In this document: positions 25,754-33,995 of the stretch, one piece after another | Position numbering within the stretch: position 1 is the first letter of the stretch | Layout of the letters: each line of letters begins with the position of its first letter | Source of the DNA: Rhodococcus pseudokoreensis | Lineage (GTDB): Bacteria; Actinomycetota; Actinomycetes; Mycobacteriales; Mycobacteriaceae | Direction: 5' to 3' | DNA length: 64,000 nucleotides | Assembly (NCBI RefSeq): GCF_017068395.1 | Contig: NZ_CP070619.1 | Location: 5,146,001 to 5,210,000, forward strand | The notes under the pieces: model-generated | What the model was told of the DNA's origin: nothing | Database searches by the model: none | What the model saw: only the letters and a program-made list of their open reading frames with translations | Program-made: the position numbers and the translations under genes

Positions 25754-27703
25754 ATGGGCATCAGTAGCCAGCCCGAGGAGATGGCCTGGGTTCCCGGCCC
25801 CGCGGTGCGCGAGCGCGCGAGGCTGCTCGCGGCGATGAAGAGCTGGGGCTTCGGCGACGATGCCACCGCTGTCGCCGAACTGGGCCGTCGCGCCGTCGCC
25901 GACCCCGAGTGGTTCTGGCGTGAGGCGCTGGCCGACCTGGACGTCGCGTTCTCGGCGCCGTTCGACCGGGTGCTCGACGAGTCCGAGGGCCGGGAGTTCC
26001 CGAAATGGTTCCCGGGCGGCCGGATCAACGTCGCCGAGCTGGCGGCCCTCCGGCATGCCCGCGGCGATCTCGCAGGCAAGCCCGCGGTGGTCTACGAGGG
26101 CGACGGGGGACAGCGGCGCACGCTGACCTTCGCGGAACTCGCGGCGGAGGTGAGCCGGTTCGCGGCGCACCTCGCGGGGCTGGGCGTGCACCGCGGCGAT
26201 CGCGTGGTGCTGTTCATGCCGGTCGTGCCCGAGGCAGCTGTGGCCTTCCTCGCCATCGCGATGATCGGCGCGGTCGCGGTACCCACGTTCAGTGGTTACG
26301 CGCCCGACGCCCTGGCCACGCGACTGCAGGATTCGGACGCCGTGCTCCTGGTGACCGCCGACGGCACGACCCGTCGCGGCAAGGTCGTCGAGATGAAGGC
26401 GACCGCGGACGCCGCGCTGACCCAGGCGCCGTCGGTCCGCTCCGTCGTGGTGATCCGGCATGTGGGCACCGACGTGCCGATGCAGGCCGGCCGCGACGTC
26501 TACTACGACGAACTGCCCGCCGATCCGGCCCCCGTCGATGTGGCGGACACCGAGTCGAACGACCCGCTGACGATCGTCTACACGTCCGGCACCACGGGCC
26601 GTCCGAAGGGAATCGTGCACTCGCACGGCGGTTTCGCGGCCAAGACGGCGGTCGACTTCGCCTACGGCTTCGACGTGCACGCCGACGACGTGGTCTCCTG
26701 GATCACCGACCTCGGGTGGCTCGTCGGCCCGATGCTCATGACCGGTCCGCTGCAGCTCGGCGCGACCATCGTGATGATCGAGGGTCTTCCCACTCATCCT
26801 GCACCGAATCGTATGTGGGAGATCGTGAACCGCAACGGCGTCACCGTGCAGGGCATCGCGCCGACGGCGGCACGCGCATTGAAGGCGGCGGGCGACGGCA
26901 CCGCCCCGGAGATGCCGACCCTGAAGACGTTCGTCTCGACCGGTGAAGCCTGGGACGAGCCGACGTGGTTCTGGCTGTTCGAGGAGGTCGGCCGGCGAGA
27001 GCGCGCGATCGTCAACTACAGCGGCGGCACCGAGGTCGGCGGCGGCATCCTCGTCGGCTACCCGTTCCTGCCCGCCGCGCCCGCCGCTTTCACCGGACCG
27101 CTGCCCGGTGTCGACGCCGCGGTGCTCGACGACGACGGCAGGCCCGTGGTCGGTCAGATCGGCGAACTGGCGGTGCTCAACACGTTCCCCGGGATGACGC
27201 ACGCCTTCTGGCAGGACCGGGACCGCTACCTGGACACCTACTGGAGCCGCTGGGACGGCATCTGGGTACACGGCGACCTGGCGAGCATCGACACCGCAGG
27301 CATGTGGCGGATCCACGGCCGCTCGGACGACACCATCAAGTTGTCCGGACGCCGCGTGGGGCCGGCCGAGATCGAGGCCGCCCTGTTGCGGGACAACCGG
27401 ATTACGGAGGTCGCGGTGATCGGCGTGCCGGACGAGATGCGCGGTCAGCGGGCGGTGGCGTTCGCGGTGCTGCGCGCCGACGGCGTCGACAACGACGACC
27501 TGCAGGCGACGGCGCTGGCGAACGCGGGCAAATCCTTTGCACCCGAGGTGTATGCGGTGCCGACGCTGCCGAAGACGAAGAACGGAAAGATCATGCGCCG
27601 CGCCATCCGGTCGCGGTTCATCGGTGGCCCGATCGGCGACATGTCGTCGCTCGATCCGGCGACGCCGCTCGAGGACATCCCCGTGTACGCGGGCGAAGAC
27701 TAG
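25754..27703 (+). CDS. Acyl-CoA synthetase (AMP-binding, acetyl/propionyl-CoA synthetase type)
   Basis: This 649-residue enzyme activates a carboxylic acid as acyl-AMP and then acyl-CoA. The N-terminal part resembles the extra domain of acetyl-CoA synthetases (EWFWREAL). The ATP motif YTSGTTGRPKGIVHS is near residue 278, the TGEAWDEPTWFWL region near 397, and the hinge GRSDDTIKLSGRRVGPAEIE near 525. The catalytic-lysine segment KTKNGKIMRR is near the C-terminus. The start has a GAGGAG site and lies 51 bases after the MaoC gene. Length and domains suggest a short or branched acid substrate; the operon implies the product is oxidised next. Confidence 0.9.
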   Translation: MGISSQPEEMAWVPGPAVRERARLLAAMKSWGFGDDATAVAELGRRAVADPEWFWREALADLDVAFSAPFDRVLDESEGREFPKWFPGGRINVAELAALRHARGDLAGKPAVVYEGDGGQRRTLTFAELAAEVSRFAAHLAGLGVHRGDRVVLFMPVVPEAAVAFLAIAMIGAVAVPTFSGYAPDALATRLQDSDAVLLVTADGTTRRGKVVEMKATADAALTQAPSVRSVVVIRHVGTDVPMQAGRDVYYDELPADPAPVDVADTESNDPLTIVYTSGTTGRPKGIVHSHGGFAAKTAVDFAYGFDVHADDVVSWITDLGWLVGPMLMTGPLQLGATIVMIEGLPTHPAPNRMWEIVNRNGVTVQGIAPTAARALKAAGDGTAPEMPTLKTFVSTGEAWDEPTWFWLFEEVGRRERAIVNYSGGTEVGGGILVGYPFLPAAPAAFTGPLPGVDAAVLDDDGRPVVGQIGELAVLNTFPGMTHAFWQDRDRYLDTYWSRWDGIWVHGDLASIDTAGMWRIHGRSDDTIKLSGRRVGPAEIEAALLRDNRITEVAVIGVPDEMRGQRAVAFAVLRADGVDNDDLQATALANAGKSFAPEVYAVPTLPKTKNGKIMRRAIRSRFIGGPIGDMSSLDPATPLEDIPVYAGED

Positions 27704-27713
27704 GAGAGTTGAG

Positions 27714-28880
27714 ATGGCAGACTTCGATACCGAGAGCAACATCGAGATCGTCCGCAAGGCGACTCGCGAGCTGGCGCGGAAGTTCGACAACGACTACTGG
27801 CTGGACAAGGACCGCAAGCACGAATACCCCTGGGATTTCATCAAGGCGTTCGCGGACGGCGGCTGGCTCGGCGCGATGATCCCCGAGGAGTACGGCGGAA
27901 TCGGCCTGGGCCTCCAGGAGGCCGCGGTGATGATGGGCGAGATCGCGTCCTCCGGCGGCGGTATGAGCGGTGGCTCGGCGATCCACTTCTACGTGTTCCC
28001 GCCGGCGCCGATCGTCCGGTACGGCTCGGAGGAGATGAAGAAGAAGTATCTCCCCAAGCTGGCGTCGGGTGAGATGCTCACCGCGTTCGGCATCACCGAA
28101 CCGACTGCGGGCGTGGACACGTCGCGCATCAAGACCAAGGCGACCAAGGTCGACGGCGGCTGGGTCATCAACGGCCAGAAGGTGTTCATCACCAACGCCC
28201 AGAACGCGCACCGCATCCTGCTGCTGGCCCGCACGTCGCCGCGGCGCGACGACAAGCCGCTGCACGGGATGACGATCTTCTTCGCCGAACTCGACCGCAA
28301 GCACGTCACCATCCGCGAGATCGACAAGCTGGGACGCGCGGCAATCGACACCAACGAGTTGTTCATCGACAACCTGTTCGTGTCCGACGAAGACGTGGTC
28401 GGCGAGGTCGACAAGGGCTTCTACTACATCATCGACGGGCTGAACCCGGAACGCATCGTGGTCGCGATGGAAGGCATCGGCCTCGGCCGCGCGGCACTCG
28501 AGATCGGCACCGAGTACGCGAAGAACCGCGTGGTCTTCGATCGCCCGATCGGCCAGAACCAGGCCGTCGCCCATCCGCTCGCGGACTCGTGGATTCGTCT
28601 CGAGGCGGCCGAGCGCATGGCGATGCACGCCGCGAAACTGTTCGACGACAAGCAGGAGTGCGGTCACGAGGCCGCCGCGGCGAAGTACCTCGGTGCCGAG
28701 GCCGGATTCGAAGCGTGCGACCGCGTGTTCTCGACGCTGGGTGGGTACGCGTACGCGAAGGAGTACCACATCGAGCGGCTGTGGCGTGAGGTGCGACTCC
28801 TGCGCAACGCGCCGTTCTCGCAGGAGATGGTGCGCAACTACGTCTCGCAGCAGGTCCTCGGCCTGCCGCGGTCGTACTGA
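27714..28880 (+). CDS. Acyl-CoA dehydrogenase family protein
   Basis: This 388-residue flavoenzyme introduces a double bond into an acyl-CoA. Family motifs are AFGITEPTAGVDTS (flavin/substrate region, about residue 120), GQKVFITNAQNAHR and the C-terminal YHIERLWREVRL. In most family members a catalytic glutamate lies in YEGTSE; here the aligned segment is RNAPFSQE with proline at that position, so the base must come from elsewhere, as in some branched-chain and long-chain enzymes. The ATG at 27714 has a TAGGAG site and lies 10 bases after the synthetase. It is probably the first oxidation step on the operon's CoA ester. Confidence 0.9.
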   Translation: MADFDTESNIEIVRKATRELARKFDNDYWLDKDRKHEYPWDFIKAFADGGWLGAMIPEEYGGIGLGLQEAAVMMGEIASSGGGMSGGSAIHFYVFPPAPIVRYGSEEMKKKYLPKLASGEMLTAFGITEPTAGVDTSRIKTKATKVDGGWVINGQKVFITNAQNAHRILLLARTSPRRDDKPLHGMTIFFAELDRKHVTIREIDKLGRAAIDTNELFIDNLFVSDEDVVGEVDKGFYYIIDGLNPERIVVAMEGIGLGRAALEIGTEYAKNRVVFDRPIGQNQAVAHPLADSWIRLEAAERMAMHAAKLFDDKQECGHEAAAAKYLGAEAGFEACDRVFSTLGGYAYAKEYHIERLWREVRLLRNAPFSQEMVRNYVSQQVLGLPRSY

Positions 28881-28904
28881 GCCCACCGACGAAGGAGTGT
28901 GACG

Positions 28905-30026
28905 ATGACCGGTCCGCTGGCTGGAGTCCGGGCACTGGTGCTCGCGGGAATGGGCCCGGTGCCGTACGTCTCGATGCTGCTCGCCGACATGGGAGCCGAC
29001 GTGGTGCGGGTGGTGCGACCGCCCAACCGGTCGGCGCGCGCGCTCAGCCAGACGGACGGTCTGACCGAGGAAGTCGACGTCGTCAATCGCGGCGTCGACG
29101 CGGTGGCCGTCGACCTCAAGGACCCGGCCGGGCGTGAGAGTGTGCTGCGTCTGGCCGCTTCTGCGGACATCTTCATCGAGGGCTACCGCCCCGGAGTGAC
29201 CGAGCGGCTCGGTCTCGGACCGGACGACGTGATGGCCCGCAACGAGCGTCTCGTCTACGTGCGGCTGACCGGCTACGGACAGACCGGTCCCCGGTCACGG
29301 GACGCCGGACACGACATCAACTACGTGGCGCAGTCCGGCGCGTTGCATGCCATGGCACGGTCCGACAGCGCGCCCCGCCCGCCGATCAACCTGCTCGGCG
29401 ATTACGCGGCAGGCGGTGCCATGGGGGCGTACGGCATCGCGTGCGCCCTCGTCTCCGCCGCCCGCACCGGGCGAGGCCAGGTGATCGACGCCGCCATGGT
29501 CGACGGTGTCGCGGCCCTGACCGCCAAGCTGCAGGGCCTGCGCGCGGCCGGCCTCTACTCGGACGACCCGGGGACGAACTTCCTCGACTCCGGGGCACCG
29601 TTCTACGACACCTACCGGTGCGCCGACGGCGGGTACATCGCCGTCGGAGCGCTCGAACCCGACTTCTATCGGGAATTCACGTCGCGCCTCGGCCCCGACA
29701 CCGGTGACTGGCCCGACCAGAACGATCGCGAATCGTGGCCGCACCTGCGCAAGCTCATCGGCGACGCCGTCGAGCGCCGCACCCGCGACGAATGGGAGAA
29801 GGTGTTCGCCGGTACCGATGCCTGCGTCACCCCGGTGCTCACGTTCGACGAGGCCGCGGTGGACCCCCACAACACCCAGCGGGGCGTGTACCGGACCGTC
29901 GGCGGCGTCCTGCATCCGATGCCCGCGCCGCGTTTCAGCGGCACACCCGCGCGCGAACCCGCGACGCCGAGGGTCGGCACCGTCGCGCCTGCGGACGTCG
30001 CGTCTCGGTGGGGCGTCGGCGACTGA
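28905..30026 (+). CDS. Alpha-methylacyl-CoA racemase family protein (class III CoA-transferase fold)
   Basis: This 373-residue protein matches the alpha-methylacyl-CoA racemase branch rather than the transferases. The racemase signature [13 protein letters not shown] contains His136, [10 protein letters not shown] contains Asp166, and Glu251 follows; these correspond in spacing to the His126/Asp156/Glu241 catalytic set known from the mycobacterial enzyme. It interconverts 2R- and 2S-methylacyl-CoA. The ATG at 28905 has GAAGGAG upstream; a GTG two codons earlier is less likely. Its presence implies that the operon handles a chiral 2-methyl-branched acid. It lies 24 bases after the dehydrogenase. 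Confidence 0.88.
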   Translation: MTGPLAGVRALVLAGMGPVPYVSMLLADMGADVVRVVRPPNRSARALSQTDGLTEEVDVVNRGVDAVAVDLKDPAGRESVLRLAASADIFIEGYRPGVTERLGLGPDDVMARNERLVYVRLTGYGQTGPRSRDAGHDINYVAQSGALHAMARSDSAPRPPINLLGDYAAGGAMGAYGIACALVSAARTGRGQVIDAAMVDGVAALTAKLQGLRAAGLYSDDPGTNFLDSGAPFYDTYRCADGGYIAVGALEPDFYREFTSRLGPDTGDWPDQNDRESWPHLRKLIGDAVERRTRDEWEKVFAGTDACVTPVLTFDEAAVDPHNTQRGVYRTVGGVLHPMPAPRFSGTPAREPATPRVGTVAPADVASRWGVGD

Positions 30027-30075
30027 CGAGGCCGCCGTCGCACCACTCGAACCGAGAAATTCCAGGAAGGAAGTA

Positions 30076-30870
30076 ATGGTGACCAGCTACGAGGCCTTCA
30101 CCTCACTGAAGGTCGACCGCCCCGAAGACGGCATTCTCCGCATCGTGCTGGACGGGCCGAACCTCAACGCGGTGGGCCCGGACGCGCACCGCGAACTGGC
30201 CGACATCTGGCCGGTGATCGGACTCGACCCGTCGGTGCGCGCCGTGGTGATTCGCGGAGCAGGCGATCGGGCGTTCTCGGCGGGCGGCAGCTTCGACCTC
30301 GTCGAGGACATGATCGGCGACTACGCGTCAAGGTCGCGGGTGATGCGTGAGGCCCGCGACCTGGTGCGCAACATCATCGAGGTCCCGCAGCCGATCATCT
30401 CCGCGATCAACGGACCTGCTGCCGGCGCCGGTCTGGTGGCCGCGCTGCTGGCCGACATCTCGGTCGCGGGCCGCCGCGCCAAGATCGTCGACGGTCACGT
30501 CCGGCTGGGTGTCGCCGCGGGCGACCACGCGGCGATCTGCTGGCCGCTGCTGACGAGCATGGCGAAGGCCAAGTACCACCTGCTGACCAATGAGGTGCTC
30601 ACCGGCGAGGAGGCCGAGCGGATCGGCATGGTGTCGCTGTGCGTCGACGACGACGCGGTGCAGGACCGGGCGATGGAGATTGCGCGGAAGCTGGCTGCCG
30701 GCTCCCGGGCCGGGATCCAGGGCACCAAGATGGCCCTCAACGGCTGGTACCGGCAGGCCATGCCGATCTTCGACGCGTCGCTGGGCCTGGAGTTCTTCGG
30801 CTTCGGTGGTCCGGACGTGGTCGAGGGCGTGTCCTCGTTCCGTGAGAAGCGGGAGCCGAAGTTCTCGTGA
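30076..30870 (+). CDS. Crotonase-fold protein lacking both hydratase glutamates
   Basis: This 264-residue protein has the enoyl-CoA hydratase/isomerase fold, with the SAGGSFDL oxyanion-hole loop and the [10 protein letters not shown] segment. A gapless alignment to the mitochondrial hydratase places Val121 and His141 where the two catalytic glutamates (Glu144 and Glu164) lie, so water addition by the usual mechanism is unlikely. The local pattern [12 protein letters not shown] occurs in a subfamily of actinobacterial crotonases whose reaction I do not know. Hydrolysis, decarboxylation or isomerisation are alternatives. The ATG has an AGGAAGG site; the stop overlaps the next gene's GTG by four bases. 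Confidence 0.85.
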   Translation: MVTSYEAFTSLKVDRPEDGILRIVLDGPNLNAVGPDAHRELADIWPVIGLDPSVRAVVIRGAGDRAFSAGGSFDLVEDMIGDYASRSRVMREARDLVRNIIEVPQPIISAINGPAAGAGLVAALLADISVAGRRAKIVDGHVRLGVAAGDHAAICWPLLTSMAKAKYHLLTNEVLTGEEAERIGMVSLCVDDDAVQDRAMEIARKLAAGSRAGIQGTKMALNGWYRQAMPIFDASLGLEFFGFGGPDVVEGVSSFREKREPKFS

Positions 30871-32021
30871 CCGCAACCGAACAACGAACGCAGGGCCCGC
30901 TCGCCGGCATCACCGTGGTCGGGCTGGAGCAGGCGATCTCGGCGCCGCTGTGCACGCGCCACCTCGCGGACCTCGGGGCCCGGGTGATCAAGGTGGAGGC
31001 CCCGGGCTACGGCGACTCGACGCGCGCGTACGACTCCGTCGTCGGCGGGATGTCGGCGCACTTCACGTGGCTGAACCACGGCAAGGAGTCGGCGGCGCTG
31101 GACCTCAAGTCCGCATCCGACATGAGCATCTTCCGGAACATTCTGGCCACCGCCGACGTCGTCGTCAGCAACCTTGCGCCCGGCGCACTCGATCGGCTGG
31201 GAATCGGCACAGGCGAACTGACGCGGACCTACCCGCGCCTGATCGTCGTCGACATCTCCGGATACGGGACGGGTGGTCCGCTCGACCACAAGCGGGCCTA
31301 CGACCTGCTCATCCAGTCGGAGGGCGGCTCCTGCAGCATCACCGGCACACCGGGACAGCCGGCCAAGCCGGGCATCCCGGTGGCCGACGTCGGCACGGCG
31401 CTGTACGCGTACTCCGCGGTGCTCGCCGCACTCTACGACCGGGAGCGGACCGGCCGGGGAGCGGTCATCCCGATCGCCATGCTCGACACCGTCGCCGAGA
31501 TGATGGGGTTCGCCCTCAACCAGGTGATCCACGCCGGTACCGAGCCGGTGCCCGTCGGTATGGGCTCACCGATGATCGCGCCCTACGGCGCGTATCCCAC
31601 CTCCGACGGCCAGACCGCCGTGCTCGGGACGACCAACGACCGCGAGTGGCGGCGCCTGGCCGAGATGATCGGCCGGCCCGAACTCGCCGACGAACCGCGG
31701 TTCGCGCACAACGAGACTCGCGTCGCGGCGCGTGACGAACTGGACGCGGTCGTGGCCGCGTGGTGCGCGGAGCACACGCTGGCGGAGATCCAGAAGACGG
31801 CGGACTCCGCGGGCATCGGCAACGCGCGGCTCAACAGCGTGCGCGACCTGGCCGAGCACCCGCAACTGGTCGAGCGCGGACGGTGGCGCGACGTGGGCAC
31901 CCCGTCCGGCCCGGTGCCGGCGCTGCTGCCGCCCGCGGTGGCGGACGGGTGGCCGGTGCGCAACGGTTCGGTGCCCGCACTGGGCGCGCACACCGACGCC
32001 ATCCGCGCCGAATTCGAGTAG
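30867..32021 (+). CDS. Class III CoA-transferase
   Basis: This 384-residue enzyme moves CoA from one acyl-CoA to a free acid. The nucleophilic aspartate is Asp146 in [14 protein letters not shown], and the N-terminal CoA-binding region reads [15 protein letters not shown]. It starts with GTG, overlapping the crotonase stop as GTGA, so the pair is translationally coupled. It has the transferase type of sequence, unlike the racemase two genes upstream. With a CoA ligase on either side, the operon has at least three ways to load CoA onto acids, suggesting several acids or intermediates. Confidence 0.9.
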   Translation: MTATEQRTQGPLAGITVVGLEQAISAPLCTRHLADLGARVIKVEAPGYGDSTRAYDSVVGGMSAHFTWLNHGKESAALDLKSASDMSIFRNILATADVVVSNLAPGALDRLGIGTGELTRTYPRLIVVDISGYGTGGPLDHKRAYDLLIQSEGGSCSITGTPGQPAKPGIPVADVGTALYAYSAVLAALYDRERTGRGAVIPIAMLDTVAEMMGFALNQVIHAGTEPVPVGMGSPMIAPYGAYPTSDGQTAVLGTTNDREWRRLAEMIGRPELADEPRFAHNETRVAARDELDAVVAAWCAEHTLAEIQKTADSAGIGNARLNSVRDLAEHPQLVERGRWRDVGTPSGPVPALLPPAVADGWPVRNGSVPALGAHTDAIRAEFE

Positions 32022-32037
32022 AAGGACGGTGAGTGCG

Positions 32038-33384
32038 GTGGCTGTTCCCCATTCGGCACGGCATTGGAGCGAGGTCGAGTCGCTCGCACCCGGCGATGCT
32101 GCGGCGCTGCAGAACACTCGTCTGCGTGAGCAACTCGACTATCTCGCGGCGCGCAGCGACTTCTACCGGAAAAAGTTCGCCGAGCATTCCGTCGACGTCA
32201 CCCGAGTGAAGACGGTCGCGGACCTCGCCGGGCTGCCGTTCACCGAGAAGCAGGAACTGCGGGACAGTCTCGCGGCGACGCCGCCGCTCGGCAGCCACGT
32301 CGCCGCCGACCGTGCAGACATCGTGCAGATCCAGGCGTCGTCAGGTACAACTGGCAGCCCGTCGTACGTCGGATTGACCCGCAGCGACATCGACGTCTGG
32401 TCCGAGCTCGGAGCGCGGGCCCTGTACGCCAACGGGTTCCGGCCCGGGGACCGGCTGCTGCACGGGTTCGGGATGAGCAAGGGCTTCGTCGGCGGAATCC
32501 CCGTCGTGCAGATGGCGCAGTACATGGGCATCGTCGACATCCCGATCGGCGCGGAGGCGGGAGCGGAGCGACTCCTGCGAGTGCAGGCCGATCAGCGACC
32601 CGACGCGTTGATCGGCACGCCGAACTTCCTGGCGTATCTGGCCGAGCAGGCCCCGGCCATCCTCGGCGTGGCAGCCCGCGATCTGGGGGTACGGGCGATC
32701 AGCGTGGGCGGCGAGCCCGGCGGCGGTCTGCCCGCGGTCCGCGGCAAGCTCGAGTCGTTGTGGGGAGCGACGTCGCGGGAGATGCTCGGCGGCACCGACA
32801 TCGCGTGCATCTACTGGGGCGAATGCGGGGAGGTCGACGGCATGCATTTCCTCTCCCCGGACCTGATGGTTGCCGAACTGATCGACCCGTCGACGGGTGA
32901 TGTCGTCGCGCCGGTGGCTGGTGCACAGGGCGAGTTGGTGTACACGGCCCTGCGCCGCCAGGCGTCGCCGTTGCTGAGGTTCCGCACCCGCGACCACGTG
33001 GTGGTCACCGGCACCGACTGCGCGTGTGGCCGCACCGGGTACAAGGTGCGGTGCGTCGGCCGGACCGACGACATGCTGATCGTGCGCGGAATCAACCTCT
33101 TTCCGTCCGCCGTCAAACAATTGGTGTCGGAGCTGGCGCCGGCCACCACCGGCGAGATGCGTATCCGCGTCGACTTCGAGGGACACTCCACCCAGAAGCC
33201 GCTCGTGCTCGTCGTGGAATACGCCGACGGACTCCGTACCGAGCAGCAGGACGAACTGCGGTCGTCGATCGAGCAGCGCGTTCGGTCGGCGCTGGGCGTC
33301 AAGGCGGTGGTCGAACTCGTGCCCGAACTCACCCTTGCGCGACCGGACCACGTCAAAGTGAACCTCATCGAACGGGTGCCCTGA
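32038..33384 (+). CDS. Phenylacetate-CoA ligase family protein (PaaK-like)
   Basis: This 448-residue adenylate-forming enzyme has the PaaK arrangement. Near residue 100 it shows the ATP loop IQASSGTTGSPSYVGLTRSD, in the middle the GEPGGGLPAVRGKLES region, and in the C-terminal domain GRTDDMLIVRGINLFPS. Family members activate phenylacetate and other aryl acids. GTG at 32038 is chosen because GAAGGA lies about 11 bases before; a GTG three codons earlier is also possible. It follows the CoA-transferase by 16 bases. An aromatic or arylalkanoic acid substrate is family inference. Confidence 0.88.
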   Translation: MAVPHSARHWSEVESLAPGDAAALQNTRLREQLDYLAARSDFYRKKFAEHSVDVTRVKTVADLAGLPFTEKQELRDSLAATPPLGSHVAADRADIVQIQASSGTTGSPSYVGLTRSDIDVWSELGARALYANGFRPGDRLLHGFGMSKGFVGGIPVVQMAQYMGIVDIPIGAEAGAERLLRVQADQRPDALIGTPNFLAYLAEQAPAILGVAARDLGVRAISVGGEPGGGLPAVRGKLESLWGATSREMLGGTDIACIYWGECGEVDGMHFLSPDLMVAELIDPSTGDVVAPVAGAQGELVYTALRRQASPLLRFRTRDHVVVTGTDCACGRTGYKVRCVGRTDDMLIVRGINLFPSAVKQLVSELAPATTGEMRIRVDFEGHSTQKPLVLVVEYADGLRTEQQDELRSSIEQRVRSALGVKAVVELVPELTLARPDHVKVNLIERVP

Positions 33385-33417
33385 CGGAGTGGCTCTGCGT
33401 GAAAGTCTTTCGCGCAG

Positions 33418-33435
33418 TGTCCAAATATCTGGACA
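33418..33435. promoter_or_regulatory. Operator-like inverted repeat TGTCCA-N6-TGGACA, copy 1
   Basis: A perfect 6+6 inverted repeat with spacer AATATC lies 78 bases before the NTF2-like gene. The same repeat, with the same spacing, occurs at 37982-37999 on the other side of the GAF-AAA-Fis regulator. Confidence 0.55.
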
Positions 33436-33512
33436 TTCGATCGGCTCACGTGCGGGCAACATGGGTGATGCAGGTCACGCGTAATAACCCCGACAGAAAG
33501 GCCCGATCACAG

Positions 33513-33884
33513 ATGAGCAGCACCCCAGACCAGGCAACCATTGAACTTTCCGAGAACTGGGTGAAAGCCCTGGCGAATATAGACCTTTTCCTCGAGATCT
33601 GCGTCGAGGACTGCCCGGTGTGGCACAGCGCCGACGACAAGTGGGTCTCGGTGTCCGAGGCCGTTGCCGCGGTCTATGAGCGCGCCGGGGACGGCCCGGT
33701 TCCGGACTTCCGTCCCGAGGGCATCACTTTCACCGAAAAGGGCTTCTTCAACGAGGCGTCAGTCGAACTGGAGATGGGCGGCCAGCCGGTCAAGCTGCAC
33801 CTCGTGCAGATCGTCGAGGCGCGTGACGGTAAGGCGGTGAGTGTCCGGGAGTACATCGGCCCGGAGATGGGCATCCAGCCCTGA
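33513..33884 (+). CDS. SnoaL/NTF2-like protein
   Basis: This 123-residue protein has the size and pattern of the NTF2-like (SnoaL) fold. It contains a helical start (ENWVKALANIDLFLEICVED), a tryptophan-histidine pair in PVWHSADD and C-terminal beta strands (VKLHLVQIVEARDGKAVSVR). Members include ketosteroid-isomerase-like cyclases, dehydratases and small hydrolases. It lies 128 bases after the ligase and has its own upstream inverted repeat, so it may be separately induced as well as belonging to the operon. A GAAAGG site lies about a dozen bases before the ATG. The reaction is unknown. Confidence 0.8.
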   Translation: MSSTPDQATIELSENWVKALANIDLFLEICVEDCPVWHSADDKWVSVSEAVAAVYERAGDGPVPDFRPEGITFTEKGFFNEASVELEMGGQPVKLHLVQIVEARDGKAVSVREYIGPEMGIQP

Positions 33885-33924
33885 AAACGCTGTCCCTCGA
33901 AGGGTAGTAGCTCGATTAGACCTT

Positions 33925-33959
33925 GGTGCCGGGTGCGTGCTGATCACGCGCCCGGCGCC
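33925..33959 (+). terminator. Terminator after the acyl-CoA operon
   Basis: A 15-base stem with two G-U pairs in plus-strand RNA (33925-33939 with 33945-33959) and a five-base loop lies 40 bases after the NTF2-like stop and before the convergent regulator. Confidence 0.65.
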
Positions 33960-33995
33960 GACGTCGTTGATGCGACGGATGTACTGGCGGGAGGG

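Noticed and set aside
25487..27790. A 767-codon open frame on the strand opposite the acyl-CoA synthetase
   Set aside because: It is a high-GC antisense shadow: arginine-, glycine- and histidine-rich, without domains, while the plus strand encodes a complete synthetase with all motifs. Similar long shadows at 981-2231, 10773-12221, 14641-15756, 20566-21609, 27618-28886, 32341-33462, 42128-43603 and 54090-55751 were rejected for the same reason.
28905..30026. Third CoA-transferase of the operon
   Set aside because: The GHDINY motif and the His/Asp/Glu set with racemase spacing place it in the alpha-methylacyl-CoA racemase branch, although the fold is shared.
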